DNA of 64,000 bases from Arthrobacter sp. M2012083 (GCF_000281065.1 NZ_AKKK01000002.1:62001-126000); one strand, 5' to 3'. Positions 34,286 to 43,703 are shown, counted from the stretch's first letter. Program-made: numbers and translations. The notes: generated by a model from the letters alone, not told the origin.

Positions 34286-36865
34286 GTGTTTCGTCGTGGT
34301 GTGGCGTGGTTGGTTGCTGTGGTGTTGGTGGTGGTGGCGCCGGGGCTGTTGGTGTTGCCTGCGGCGGTGGCTGCGGATCCGGTGGTGGAGAACGTGGTGT
34401 CGTTCTCTGATGTGCCTGAGTCCTCGCAGTTTGCTACGGAGATTTCGTGGTTGGCCGCCTCGGGTATTTCCACGGGTTGGGATGCCGGTGGCGGGGTGCG
34501 GCAGTACCGTCCGTTGGAGTCCATTGCCCGGGACGCGATGGCGGCGTTCTTGTACCGTCATGCCGGGTCGCCTGCGTTCACCGCCCCCGCAGTATCACCG
34601 TTTACGGATGTTCCGGCCGGGGCTGCGTTTTATAAGGAGATCACTTGGCTGGCCGCGGAGGGCATTTCCACGGGCTGGGATGTCGGCAGTGGGAAGCGTG
34701 AGTACCGTCCGTTGTCCCCGATCGCCCGTGATGCGATGGCCGCGTTCTTGTACCGGTACGCGGACAAGCCAGGGTTCACGGCCCCGCCGGTGTCGCCTTT
34801 CGTCGATGTTGCGGCTGGTGGCGGGTTCTATGCGGAGATCACGTGGTTGGCGGCGTCGGGGATTTCCACGGGCTGGGATGCCGGTAACGGGGTGCGGGAG
34901 TACCGGCCGTTGAACGGGATCGCCCGTGATGCGATGGCCGCTTTCCTGTACCGGTACGCGGGCCAGAAAGCACCTGCTGACCCGGGGAACCCTGCGGCGG
35001 GGACGGTCACGGTGGCACCCGACGTCGAGGTCCTGGAACCATCCCAACTGGAAACCGCGCTGGTAAGTGCCGGCACGGTGGTCCTTCCTTCGGATCAGGC
35101 GTTGGAGATCAAACCCAACGACGTGCTCGTTTCCGGTGTTACTACGGGTACCCCGGACGGGTTGCTGGTCCGAGTGGTGCAGGTAGTGCGGGACCCGGGT
35201 GGGAACACCTTGGTGAAGACCAAACCCGCCACCCTTCCCGAAGCGGTGGTCTCCACCGGCGGGCTGCTCGAAGTAGCCGGCACCCCGGTGAGGTCAGAGT
35301 TCATCCCCGAACCCGACGTCGTCGTTGAACCCGACGCAGCCCCGACCGCAACAAAACCCGGCACCGAGCAGTCACCGGAAATGGCCCAACCCTTCGCGGA
35401 AGCCTCAGCGGATGTTTTCAACAAGTCGATGACGTTCAAGAAGACCATCAAGGGTGAATTCGGCAAACCCGACGCGCCTCTGACTGGTAACGGCTCGGTG
35501 ACTTTGAAGTCGTCAGTGACGGCGAAGGCCACGGCGAAGATGACGTTGGACGTCGGTTTCCTGAAGTTGAAGGAAGCCTCGGTAGTGGTGACACCGTCGG
35601 TGAAGGCCGAGCATTCCGTCACGGCCGAGGGGTCGTTGAAGGGCCAGGTGACCTCAAAGCTCGGTGAGCTCAATGCCTGGTTCACGTTCTGGGTTGGGCC
35701 GGTCCCTGTGGCAGTGACCGGCGAGGCGGAGATGAATGCGAACTTCGCCTTGGACGGGGACGCGCAGGTGGTTTTCTCCTCGTCGCAGACCGTTTCCAGC
35801 GGTCACGGATTCAAATACAAAGACGGCTCGTTCAACCTGGTCAATGACAAGCCCTCCACTTCCGGGATCCAGAATCAATACAAAGCCTCGGCGTCTCTGA
35901 CTGTGAGGGCATCACTGGATTTTGATGCCACGATCAAGCTGTACGGCGTCGCGGGGATCACGTTCGGGATGGGACCGTACGCGACCACCACCATCACCGT
36001 TACCGCTGCCAGCGGGCAGGACCTCAGCTGGACCTGCCCCTTGGAGCTGGGCGTCGACGGGCGGCTCGGCGTGACGGCCGGCATCGAGATCATGGGCTTC
36101 GACCTTGGCGAGTGGGAAGCCACAGTGACCAAGTCATGGCCACTGTTCACTGCCAACCCCTGCCAGGGCACCACCGTCATCCAGCCCCCACCAACAAACC
36201 CGACGCCGACACCGACGCCGACCAATCCGCCCGGTCCGGGCATAACGCTTCCGCAAGTGCCGGTTCGCGTCGGACAGAGCGGCCAAGCAGTGTTGGTTGA
36301 GGACGGCTATGACGTCGACTCTGTCCAATGGATCTCAACCCCGTTGCCCAACACGGTACTGTCTGCCGGTCAGCCGACAATTCCGGCGACCCTGACGTGG
36401 TCGCCGAAAACCCCTGAGACCGTCCAGTTCTCCATCCGTGTGACCTACAACGGCGGAAGCACAAAGGATGTGTCGGGGTCCATGCGCGCTTACCCGGTGC
36501 CGGCTCCGTCGCTTGCTGTGGGAAATCTCCAATCCACCTACGTAGCCACATCGGACCGCGGAACCCCATACTCCGTAGTTACCTTCGAGGTCACAAAAAC
36601 TACGGCGTCCAACACAACACCCTTGAAGACCCTTACAGACAAAGAAGATCAAGCAAGTGACTTCTACGAGTACACAGGCGGTGACACGAACGCCAACAAC
36701 GTTCTGGACCTCGGCGAGAAGTGGCAGTATCGGGCCTTCTACCTGGATTGGCGGGACTCGGAGCCGGGAAACAGCAGGACAAGGACAATCCTGGTCCGCG
36801 CCAACGACACCACAGGCGCGGGTTCATGGATTGACGCCGAAGCCCTTTACACGATGACGCGCTAG
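34286..36865 (+). CDS. Large secreted protein with N-terminal SLH-like triple repeat
   Basis: About 859 residues from a GTG at 34286 with GTGGGGG upstream; an upstream GTG at 34250 is possible. A signal peptide (WLVAVVLVVVAPGLLVLPAAVAA) precedes three SLH-like repeats at about 35-225 (FSDVPESSQFATEISWLA, ISTGWDAGGG, IARDAMAAFLYR). The large remainder has no family I recognise: a region of short polar beta strands (VTLKSSVTAKATAKMTLDV), a low-complexity TPTPTPTNPP hinge near 660 and a C-terminal Ig-like part (PVRVGQSGQAVLVEDGYDVDS). The protein is probably displayed on the cell surface. It is the fourth SLH-like protein of the window and lies alone. Confidence 0.82.
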   Translation: MFRRGVAWLVAVVLVVVAPGLLVLPAAVAADPVVENVVSFSDVPESSQFATEISWLAASGISTGWDAGGGVRQYRPLESIARDAMAAFLYRHAGSPAFTAPAVSPFTDVPAGAAFYKEITWLAAEGISTGWDVGSGKREYRPLSPIARDAMAAFLYRYADKPGFTAPPVSPFVDVAAGGGFYAEITWLAASGISTGWDAGNGVREYRPLNGIARDAMAAFLYRYAGQKAPADPGNPAAGTVTVAPDVEVLEPSQLETALVSAGTVVLPSDQALEIKPNDVLVSGVTTGTPDGLLVRVVQVVRDPGGNTLVKTKPATLPEAVVSTGGLLEVAGTPVRSEFIPEPDVVVEPDAAPTATKPGTEQSPEMAQPFAEASADVFNKSMTFKKTIKGEFGKPDAPLTGNGSVTLKSSVTAKATAKMTLDVGFLKLKEASVVVTPSVKAEHSVTAEGSLKGQVTSKLGELNAWFTFWVGPVPVAVTGEAEMNANFALDGDAQVVFSSSQTVSSGHGFKYKDGSFNLVNDKPSTSGIQNQYKASASLTVRASLDFDATIKLYGVAGITFGMGPYATTTITVTAASGQDLSWTCPLELGVDGRLGVTAGIEIMGFDLGEWEATVTKSWPLFTANPCQGTTVIQPPPTNPTPTPTPTNPPGPGITLPQVPVRVGQSGQAVLVEDGYDVDSVQWISTPLPNTVLSAGQPTIPATLTWSPKTPETVQFSIRVTYNGGSTKDVSGSMRAYPVPAPSLAVGNLQSTYVATSDRGTPYSVVTFEVTKTTASNTTPLKTLTDKEDQASDFYEYTGGDTNANNVLDLGEKWQYRAFYLDWRDSEPGNSRTRTILVRANDTTGAGSWIDAEALYTMTR

Positions 36866-37203
36866 TTCATCTTAAGACGACGACGCCTGGGAAAAACAGC
36901 GTCCGTCCTCGGTGCAGGGCTCTCGCTAGCTGGTCGACAGCGTGATCCGACTCGGCTGTTCCGACCCTCGGCAATTGCAGAGGTGATCTCAGCACGGACG
37001 GCGTCTACAGTTCGTTGGTGGTTCCCCATGGAACCAGGCTACGGAGGCATCCCAGGGATAAAGCGCTCGGCACAACCCTTCCGGATAGGATTCGTGTGAT
37101 GTTCAGCCAAGACAAGCAGTTCCGCAAGCCTGACGGCACCCTCTACGACCCAAGGCTTGCGGAACTGCAGGCGCCCGGCCGGTGACCAACGGACGAACCA
37201 AGT
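36866..37203. other. Intergenic stretch with two inverted repeats
   Basis: No gene is supported in these 338 bases. TGGTTCC pairs with GGAACCA at 37017-37034. A larger inverted repeat (GCAGTTCCGCAAGCCT at 37116-37131 and its complement at 37153-37168) has 16 perfect pairs and a 21-base loop; it lies just after the stop of the minus-strand adenylation-domain gene and may end its transcript. The same bases lie in a 28-codon frame on the plus strand starting at 37099 (MFSQDKQFRKPDGTLYDPRL), which may be a remnant or chance. Confidence 0.5.
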
Positions 37204-39816
37204 TCATGACCTGATTTTTTGATGACGCCGGGCACCACTGCGAGCACGAAGCCACCGTTCGGCGTTGCCCATCGCACGGGTTGCCAAGGCCCAGTACGCC
37301 ACTCCTGCTGCGAGGGATGCGGCCACTGCCAAGCCTTTGCTGTACTCGTCGAAGTAGGGATACACCAACCAGTGGGTGACGTAGATATAGAGGGATGAAC
37401 TCGCGAGCAGAGCCGTGATGCGATGAAGGCCGCGGGGAACGGGCAACGTAGGGATCCACAGCAGAATGAGGAAACCAACCAGGATGGTGGCGCTACGGTA
37501 TTCGCTTGGGAAGGATCCGGGAATCGTCAACAGAGCCAGGGCCGTCATGGCAGCTCGTTGCCACCACCGCCGGGACACGGCTGCGGCCCACCCGAAGGCG
37601 AAGAGCCACAGCACAGGCCCTTGCCCTGGGTATGGCAGTTCAATGACATCAAAGCGCTGCAAGAGATCGATCCCAGCCAGGACCAGCGGAAAAGTCCAAG
37701 GCCATCTGCGCAGCGCCCTATCAACGCCAGGGATCGCCAGGAGGATGGCCAATCCGAGGAGGATGTGGACCAGCACCTCAACGAACCAGAAGCGCGACAG
37801 GTCAGTCCACCCCGGCGGGCCCACCAAGGAATTCAGTAAGAAAACGTTGTGCCAGCGGTAGTCGTCAGTGACGACGAACGCGAGGCCGATCACCGCAACG
37901 CTGGGCACGACAATCCGCGCAACAGCCCGTAATTGCCGCTTAAACCGCTCGAGCCTGGACCCCGTGAGCTGGAAACGTGCAAAGTTGTAGCCGGCCAGGG
38001 CCATGAGCACGTGCGCGGTGCCTTCCCAAGAGAAGAAGTCGATGTGCGTTGCGACGATGAAAACGATGGCAACAGCACGCAGGACGATCCCGGTTTCCAT
38101 GCTGGCGAGCAACTTGCTGTGCCACTTTTGCACGGCACGGCCAACCATGCCGGGTGCACCCGCATTCCCCAAGTCTCCCGAGGGTGCTGAGTCCGGCCCG
38201 GGAACGAGTTCGCAGATGGGCATCGTGTGCCACCCTTGCGGAATCCGGCCAAGAGCCTTCTCCAACCGCACGGAGACCGCTACATAAGATAGCGAGTCTC
38301 CACCCAGGGAAACGAAACTGTCCGTGATGCCAACATCCTGGCGCTCCAAGGCATCCGCAAAGATCTTCCGCACAGAATCCGTCGTCGCGGGCGCATGGCC
38401 GTCGTCGGCGTGCGCAACGACTTCCGGTTGGGCCGGCTCCGGACGGACAGACAGCGCCAAGACAGCGGGGTAGTCAGGTTTTCCGTTGGCCAACCGCGGA
38501 ATGGACGGTACCGAATAGAGTTCGACGGCGGCACGCGGCACGCCGAGGTCCTGCGCCAGTGTTTTGGCCACCAAGGCGAGGTCCCGGTCCCCTTCCACTG
38601 CCGCCAGCACCATCCCGTCCGAGCCGGCAGCGGCAGCACTCAGGCCAAGGTCCGCAAGAAGCCGTTCTACGCGACCCAGATCAACCCGGAGCCCAACGAT
38701 TTTGACGAACCTGCTGCGCCGGCCAACGATCTCATAAAGACCGCCAGGGCCTTGACGTGCCAGATCACCGGTATGGAGCTCCGTAACTTCGCGGCCGAGG
38801 GCCAGATCCTCGGCCCTCTCTGCATAACCCATCATGACGTTGGGGCCGGTGAACACCAGCTCGCTGGCATCCATCCCCGGCACGGGTTCAAGCCGGAACG
38901 CTCCGCCTGGTACTGGTACTCCGATTGCATGTGGGTGGACTACCGCCTGGTCGGGGGGCAAATAGGCCATCCGGGCTGTCGCCTCCGTCTGCCCGTACAT
39001 GACGAAGAGGTCCCAACCGCGTTTCCGGCCCAACTCAGCGTAGGAGCGGACCCGATCCGGTGCCAGACGGCCTCCGGCCTGGGTGATGTACCGCAGACTC
39101 GGGAGGTCCATGTGCTCGAAGCCCACCCTGTCCAGAAGGTCGAAGGTGTACGGCACGGCGGCAAATGACGTCACATGCCGGGACCGGACCAAGTCCCAAA
39201 AACAGGGATCCACCACTGAAAGGTCCGTCAGTGCGATTGAGGCACCCACCAGCAAGTGGCTGTTGACCACGCTCATCCCGTAGCAGTACGAGAGGGGCAG
39301 CGTAGTGGCTGCGGTGTCACTTGGACGCAAGTGCAGGTACTGGGCTATGGCGGCCGCGTTGGCTTGAACGGACGCGCCAGAGAGGCGAACCAGTTTCGGT
39401 GATCCGGTGGACCCGGAGGTGCTGACCAAGAGGGCCAGCTCTGGGTGTAAATCGTGCCGGGTCCTGAGCCTGCGGACGTCCAGGACGCATTCGCCCGGGG
39501 CTGACCGGGCAACAATGTCGGGATCGTAGGCGGCAATCAGCGTTTCAGCGGCCTGGCCACCACCCGGTGGCAATATCAGCAATGGATTTCCGGACGCCAG
39601 TGCGGCGAGATAGACGGTCAGCGACGACAGCGTGTTCTCGGCCTCAAGGGCAATCAGGCACCGGGCAGGGCCGAACGACCGCGCCATGGCCTCGACGCGG
39701 CGGGCAAGTTCCAGGTAACTGACTGAGCGTTTCCCGATACTGATGGCCGTTCGGTCTCCGAACGCGGCCAGGTTGGCGGCGAACGAAACTCCGGCCAAAT
39801 CCGGCTGAATAGTCAC
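37204..39816 (-). CDS. Iron-controlled fusion: adenylation domain, carrier domain, membrane acyltransferase-3 domain
   Basis: 870 residues from a GTG. Residues 1-455 are an adenylation domain: STSGSTGSPK (A3, about 132-141), MYGQTEATAR (A5), HTGDL (A7), GRRSRFVKIVGLRV (A8) and the catalytic K446 in LANGKPDYP (A10). Residues about 480-560 are a phosphopantetheine carrier with S508 in LGGDSLS. Residues about 575-860 are an acyltransferase-3 membrane domain with the conserved Arg/His (R580, H591 in VATHIDFF) and about ten helices. One protein could thus activate an amino or aryl acid, load it on its own carrier and transfer it at the membrane. An IdeR-type box precedes it, and the FbpABC iron transporter genes lie directly upstream. 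The substrate and product are unknown. Confidence 0.88.
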   Translation of the reverse strand: MTIQPDLAGVSFAANLAAFGDRTAISIGKRSVSYLELARRVEAMARSFGPARCLIALEAENTLSSLTVYLAALASGNPLLILPPGGGQAAETLIAAYDPDIVARSAPGECVLDVRRLRTRHDLHPELALLVSTSGSTGSPKLVRLSGASVQANAAAIAQYLHLRPSDTAATTLPLSYCYGMSVVNSHLLVGASIALTDLSVVDPCFWDLVRSRHVTSFAAVPYTFDLLDRVGFEHMDLPSLRYITQAGGRLAPDRVRSYAELGRKRGWDLFVMYGQTEATARMAYLPPDQAVVHPHAIGVPVPGGAFRLEPVPGMDASELVFTGPNVMMGYAERAEDLALGREVTELHTGDLARQGPGGLYEIVGRRSRFVKIVGLRVDLGRVERLLADLGLSAAAAGSDGMVLAAVEGDRDLALVAKTLAQDLGVPRAAVELYSVPSIPRLANGKPDYPAVLALSVRPEPAQPEVVAHADDGHAPATTDSVRKIFADALERQDVGITDSFVSLGGDSLSYVAVSVRLEKALGRIPQGWHTMPICELVPGPDSAPSGDLGNAGAPGMVGRAVQKWHSKLLASMETGIVLRAVAIVFIVATHIDFFSWEGTAHVLMALAGYNFARFQLTGSRLERFKRQLRAVARIVVPSVAVIGLAFVVTDDYRWHNVFLLNSLVGPPGWTDLSRFWFVEVLVHILLGLAILLAIPGVDRALRRWPWTFPLVLAGIDLLQRFDVIELPYPGQGPVLWLFAFGWAAAVSRRWWQRAAMTALALLTIPGSFPSEYRSATILVGFLILLWIPTLPVPRGLHRITALLASSSLYIYVTHWLVYPYFDEYSKGLAVAASLAAGVAYWALATRAMGNAERWLRARSGARRHQKIRS

Positions 39817-39829
39817 ATCCGAAATTGAA

Positions 39830-39848
39830 CAAGGTAAAGCTAACCTAA
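39830..39848 (-). promoter_or_regulatory. DtxR/IdeR-type iron box before the adenylation-domain gene
   Basis: TTAGGTTAGCTTTACCTTG on the minus strand matches the DtxR/IdeR consensus TTAGGTTAGSCTAACCTAA at about 15 of 19 positions. It ends 14 bases before the GTG start, so bound Fe-repressor would block the promoter. Confidence 0.75.
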
Positions 39849-39887
39849 CTCAACTGGATAATGATGTGGCCACCAATATGACCTTGG

Positions 39888-41054
39888 CTAAGCGCTCACC
39901 GAGAACGCTACGCCCTCGCCGACCACCCGAAGGCAGAGCTCCGTTCCAGGTTTGGTAATGGATGCGTTCCAGTGCCTGATGGTGATGACTTCGCCACCGC
40001 CTGGGTAGCGATGGCCGTTACCGGAGCTCCCTCCGTCGGGAGCAGAGTAAGCACCTAGTTTGATGCGTACGGTGGTTTCAGGGCCGAAGTAGTCGGTGTC
40101 CACAACGACGCCGCGGATCGGACCATCCGGGGCGATGCGGATTTGCTCCGGTCGCAGCATGAGTTGGACGTTGCCTTGTGCGGGCGGGCGCCTGACGGGG
40201 ATGCCGCCCAGCGAGCATGTGGCGAGGGAGCCTTCCATCCAGGCGTCCAGAATGACCGCCTCCCCAAGGAACTCCGCGGTGGCACGGTCCGCAGGACGAG
40301 TGTAAACGACGAACGGGTTGCCTATCTGGGCCAGTGTTCCATCACGCATGATGGCTACCTGGTCCGCGAAGGACAATGCTTCGGCTTGGTCGTGGGTGAC
40401 CAGGATGGTGGTCACCCCTGCTTCGTTAAGGACCTTGGCAACGGCCCTCCGCGTGGCGACGCGTAGACCGGCGTCAAGGGCGGAAAACGGCTCATCGAGA
40501 AGCATCAATTCGGGCTCGCGGGCCAGCGCCCTGGCCAAGGCAACCCTCTGTTGCTGACCGCCCGACAACTGGTGGGGCCTGCGCTTTGCCATCGACGCAT
40601 CAAGCGAAACCATAGCGAGCAGTTCCTCCACGCGCGCCCGGACGCCCCGCCGACCGCCGTCGAGCTTTCCAACGTCCAGGCCGAAAGAGATGTTCTGCCC
40701 CACTGTGAGATGGGGGAAGAGGGCGCCGTCCTGGGCGACGTAGCCAACGTGGCGTTTGTGCGCGGGAACCCGGACACCGTTTCCGGCCACCAGGGTTCCG
40801 TTGAGGCTGATGGTCCCGCTGGTGGGATGTTCGAAACCGGCGATGAGCCTGAGCAACGTGGTCTTGCCCGAGCCTGACGGACCCACAATGGCCGTGGTGC
40901 CACCTTTGGAAACGGAGAGGTCGATACCCCTTAATACCGTCTGCGGACCAAAATTCTTGGTGACGCCGGCAATGTCGAGGTGAGTGTCCGTTGTTGGTGC
41001 AACAGAGGGCGCAACGCGCGGAGCCGCGAAACCCGGGGATGAATGAGTAGTCAC
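39888..41054 (-). CDS. fbpC: Ferric iron ABC transporter ATPase
   Basis: 388 residues. Walker A GPSGSGKT at 58-65, signature LSGGQQQRVALARAL near 162, Walker B LMLLDEPFSALDAG near 182 and the switch His in LVTHDQAEAL are all intact. The C-terminal ~120 residues (MLRPEQIRIAP) form a TOBE-type domain. The start ATG overlaps the permease stop by four bases (ATGA). The gene is the last of the three-gene fbp operon and is read toward the adenylation-domain gene, which has its own iron box. Confidence 0.9.
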   Translation of the reverse strand: MTTHSSPGFAAPRVAPSVAPTTDTHLDIAGVTKNFGPQTVLRGIDLSVSKGGTTAIVGPSGSGKTTLLRLIAGFEHPTSGTISLNGTLVAGNGVRVPAHKRHVGYVAQDGALFPHLTVGQNISFGLDVGKLDGGRRGVRARVEELLAMVSLDASMAKRRPHQLSGGQQQRVALARALAREPELMLLDEPFSALDAGLRVATRRAVAKVLNEAGVTTILVTHDQAEALSFADQVAIMRDGTLAQIGNPFVVYTRPADRATAEFLGEAVILDAWMEGSLATCSLGGIPVRRPPAQGNVQLMLRPEQIRIAPDGPIRGVVVDTDYFGPETTVRIKLGAYSAPDGGSSGNGHRYPGGGEVITIRHWNASITKPGTELCLRVVGEGVAFSVSA

Positions 41055-42649
41055 TGTCCGGCCACTTTCTTGGACTGTTGGAAGAGCAGGTACGTCATGG
41101 GGGCCGAGAGCAGGATCATCAGCAGCGCATAGGGTGCCGCTCCGGTGTAGTCGATTTCGCTACTCTTGCTCCAAAACTCCGTTGCCAAGGTTCGGGTGCC
41201 GTTGGGCGCGAGCAGGAGCGTGGCCGTGAGTTCATTGACGATTGCGAGGAAAACCAGGGCCGCTCCCCCGGCAGCGGCCGGGGCGGTGAGCCGCAGGGTG
41301 ACTTTGAAGAAGGAAACCAGCGGAGCTTTACCCAGGGACTGGGCGGCCTCGTCGAGCTCCTTGGGCGCTTGGGCCAGACCGGAACGGAGGTTGACCAAGG
41401 CGCGCGGCACAAAAAGAAGTACGTACGCAGCGATCAGGACACCCGCGGTCTGGTAGACCCCCGGAATGGCGCGGATGCTGACGGTGACGAACGCAAGGCC
41501 GACCACGATCCCCGGCAATGAGCTGGTCACGTAATTGGAAAGCTCAAGCAATTTACTGAACCAGCTGGGATGCCGGACGGCCAGGTATGCCATGGGGAAG
41601 GCCACCACCGTGGTAACCGCAGCGCCCGCTGTCCCGTACATAAGGGTTTGTAGGAGCGCCGGGACGAACTCGTCCGCTGCCCAAACATCCGGCCCTCCAG
41701 CTACGGCCCAACGCACCACGAACCACACAGGAAGCCCGAAAGCGAGGACGGTCAGACTCAACAACCCCAGTTGCGCCGGCGCTTGATAGTGGCCGAGCGG
41801 AATCCGGGTGGCTTTGGCTTGAGCACCGGAACCTATACGCGCATAGCGGGCGGTGCCGCGGCTCTTCACCTCGGCGAGCAACAGAATAAGGCAGAGAAAG
41901 ACCAGGACGCTGGCCAACATATTTCCTGCCGTTCCGTTGAACGTCGACTGAAACTGGACCATGATCGCCGTGGTGAACGTATCGAACCGGATCATGGCGA
42001 AGGCTCCATATTCAGCCAGCAGGTGCAACGCCACCAGCAGAGCCCCGCCGGTCATCGCGATACGAAGCTGCGGCAGCACCACACGGAAGAACACCGCCCA
42101 CGGGCCAAAACCCAATGAGGCAGCGGACTGCTCGATAGCCGGGTCCAGCCGCCCCAAGGTGGCGGCCGCCGGAATGTAGACGAGCGGGAAATAGGACAGC
42201 GTCGCGATCAGCACGCCGGACCAGACTCCCTCCAGCGAAGGAACCGCCGACACCCATGAGTAACTGTTCACAAACGCAGGGATTGCCAAGGGTGCTGCCA
42301 ACGCGACAGCCCACCAGCGGTGACCGCGGAGATTGGTCCGCTCCACCAGCCAAGCGCCTCCAACGCCCAACACCAGGCACAGGGGAACCGTCAGTACCAT
42401 CAGCATGATGGTGTTCAACAGCAGCTCGCCGACCCGCGGACGGACAATAAGTTCGACGGCGGTGTCCCAGCCTGTCGCTGCTGTCATATAGACGACGTAA
42501 CCCAAAGGCACCAGCGAAAACAGTGCAATCAGCACCGCCAGCAAGGACACAGTGGAAACGCCGAAAAGCGGGCGGGGACGCTTGCCCCCACCCGCCGTCG
42601 TCGTGCTTTCCGGTGTCTCCGAGCCGGGAGCCGAAAGTCGAACTGTCAC
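41051..42649 (-). CDS. fbpB: Ferric iron ABC transporter permease
   Basis: 532 residues from a GTG. About twelve membrane segments form two fused permease modules, as in FbpB/SfuB proteins; each half has an EAA-type loop (IEQSAASLGFGPWAVF in the first, KELDEAAQSLGKAPLVSF in the second). It imports ferric iron delivered by the binding protein. The start follows the stop of the binding-protein gene by four bases, and the ATPase start overlaps its stop, so the three genes make one transcript. Confidence 0.92.
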   Translation of the reverse strand: MTVRLSAPGSETPESTTTAGGGKRPRPLFGVSTVSLLAVLIALFSLVPLGYVVYMTAATGWDTAVELIVRPRVGELLLNTIMLMVLTVPLCLVLGVGGAWLVERTNLRGHRWWAVALAAPLAIPAFVNSYSWVSAVPSLEGVWSGVLIATLSYFPLVYIPAAATLGRLDPAIEQSAASLGFGPWAVFFRVVLPQLRIAMTGGALLVALHLLAEYGAFAMIRFDTFTTAIMVQFQSTFNGTAGNMLASVLVFLCLILLLAEVKSRGTARYARIGSGAQAKATRIPLGHYQAPAQLGLLSLTVLAFGLPVWFVVRWAVAGGPDVWAADEFVPALLQTLMYGTAGAAVTTVVAFPMAYLAVRHPSWFSKLLELSNYVTSSLPGIVVGLAFVTVSIRAIPGVYQTAGVLIAAYVLLFVPRALVNLRSGLAQAPKELDEAAQSLGKAPLVSFFKVTLRLTAPAAAGGAALVFLAIVNELTATLLLAPNGTRTLATEFWSKSSEIDYTGAAPYALLMILLSAPMTYLLFQQSKKVAGQ

Positions 42650-42653
42650 GGAA

Positions 42654-43703
42654 TTACAGCAGTCCTGCCTTGGTCATCAGATCGGTGACCTTGGTGGAAT
42701 TCAGTTTCGCCGGGTCAACGGCAGGTGCCTGCAGGTCCTTGATGGGAACAAGCTTCGGGTTGGCATCAACCTGTGACGCGATGGCGTACTCAAACGACGT
42801 ACCATTCTTGAGGATCTCCTGGCCCTGCTTGCCCGTGACGAATTTCAGGAATGCCTGCGCGTCCGCTGCCTTCTTGGAAGACTTCAGGACACCGCCGCCG
42901 GAGATGGAGAGGAACGCTCCGGGGTCCTGGTTCTTGAAGTAGTACGGGGTGACGTTCTTGGAGTTCTCGCCGGTCTTGGCCTGATCGCCGTAATAGTAGT
43001 AGTGGTAGATCAGTGCGGCGTCGACCTCTCCGGCGTTGACAGCCTTCATGGCGGTGCCGTTGCCCTTGTAGGCCTTGAAGTTTTCCTTCATGCCCTTGAG
43101 CCAGGCCTCAGTTGCGGCCTCGCCCTTGAGTTCGAGCAGGGCAGCCACGATTGCCTGGTAGTCAGCGCCGGTGGGCGAGGCAGCCCACTTGCCCTTCCAT
43201 TCGGGGTTGGCCAGATCAAGCATGGACTTGGGGAGCTTGTCGTCGCTGATCTTGTTCTTGTCATAGACCAAAACCGTGGAGCGGGCAGCGATGCCGGTCC
43301 ACTTACCCGTGGAGGGACGGAACTCTGCAGGGACCTGATCGATGGTGGCCTTGTCCACATCTGCGAAGAGGCCAGCGTTTTCAACCTGCGCCATTGCAGG
43401 TGAGTTCTCCGTGAGGAAGACGTCGGCGGGGGAAGCTGCGCCCTCCTGGACGATCTGGTTGGACATTTCGGTGTCCGAGCCCTGGCGAAGGGTGACCTTG
43501 ATGCCCGTTTCCTTGGTGAAGGCGTCGATCCATTCCTTGGTCAGGCTCTCATGCTGGGCGTTGTACACCGTGATGCCATCGCCTGAAGCAGCGGATTCCG
43601 AGGCAGCAGGTGCGGAGCCGGCGTTGGAGCCGCAGGCCGCGAGGCCGAGGGCTGCGGTGGCGGCTAGTGCGATTCCGGCCAGCGCGTTCTTGCGGAACTT
43701 CAT
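42654..43703 (-). CDS. fbpA: Iron-binding lipoprotein of the ferric ABC transporter
   Basis: About 349 residues from the ATG at 43703 (MKFRKNALAGIALAATAAL); a longer frame to 43772 runs through the iron box and is not used. The lipobox is LGLAACGS. The body is of the FbpA/FutA type (ITVYNAQHESLTKEWIDAF, DVFLTENSPAMAQVENAGL), and AALIYHYYYYGDQ has the adjacent tyrosines that bind Fe(III) in this family. It presents iron to FbpB. The promoter upstream carries a near-perfect IdeR-type box, so expression should rise when iron is low. Confidence 0.93.
   Translation of the reverse strand: MKFRKNALAGIALAATAALGLAACGSNAGSAPAASESAASGDGITVYNAQHESLTKEWIDAFTKETGIKVTLRQGSDTEMSNQIVQEGAASPADVFLTENSPAMAQVENAGLFADVDKATIDQVPAEFRPSTGKWTGIAARSTVLVYDKNKISDDKLPKSMLDLANPEWKGKWAASPTGADYQAIVAALLELKGEAATEAWLKGMKENFKAYKGNGTAMKAVNAGEVDAALIYHYYYYGDQAKTGENSKNVTPYYFKNQDPGAFLSISGGGVLKSSKKAADAQAFLKFVTGKQGQEILKNGTSFEYAIASQVDANPKLVPIKDLQAPAVDPAKLNSTKVTDLMTKAGLL

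Noticed and set aside
34227..34913. Plus-strand frame rich in Arg/Trp overlapping the SLH-like gene start
   Set aside because: It is the +1 frame of the SLH-like repeats; the other frame gives a signal peptide and conserved repeats.
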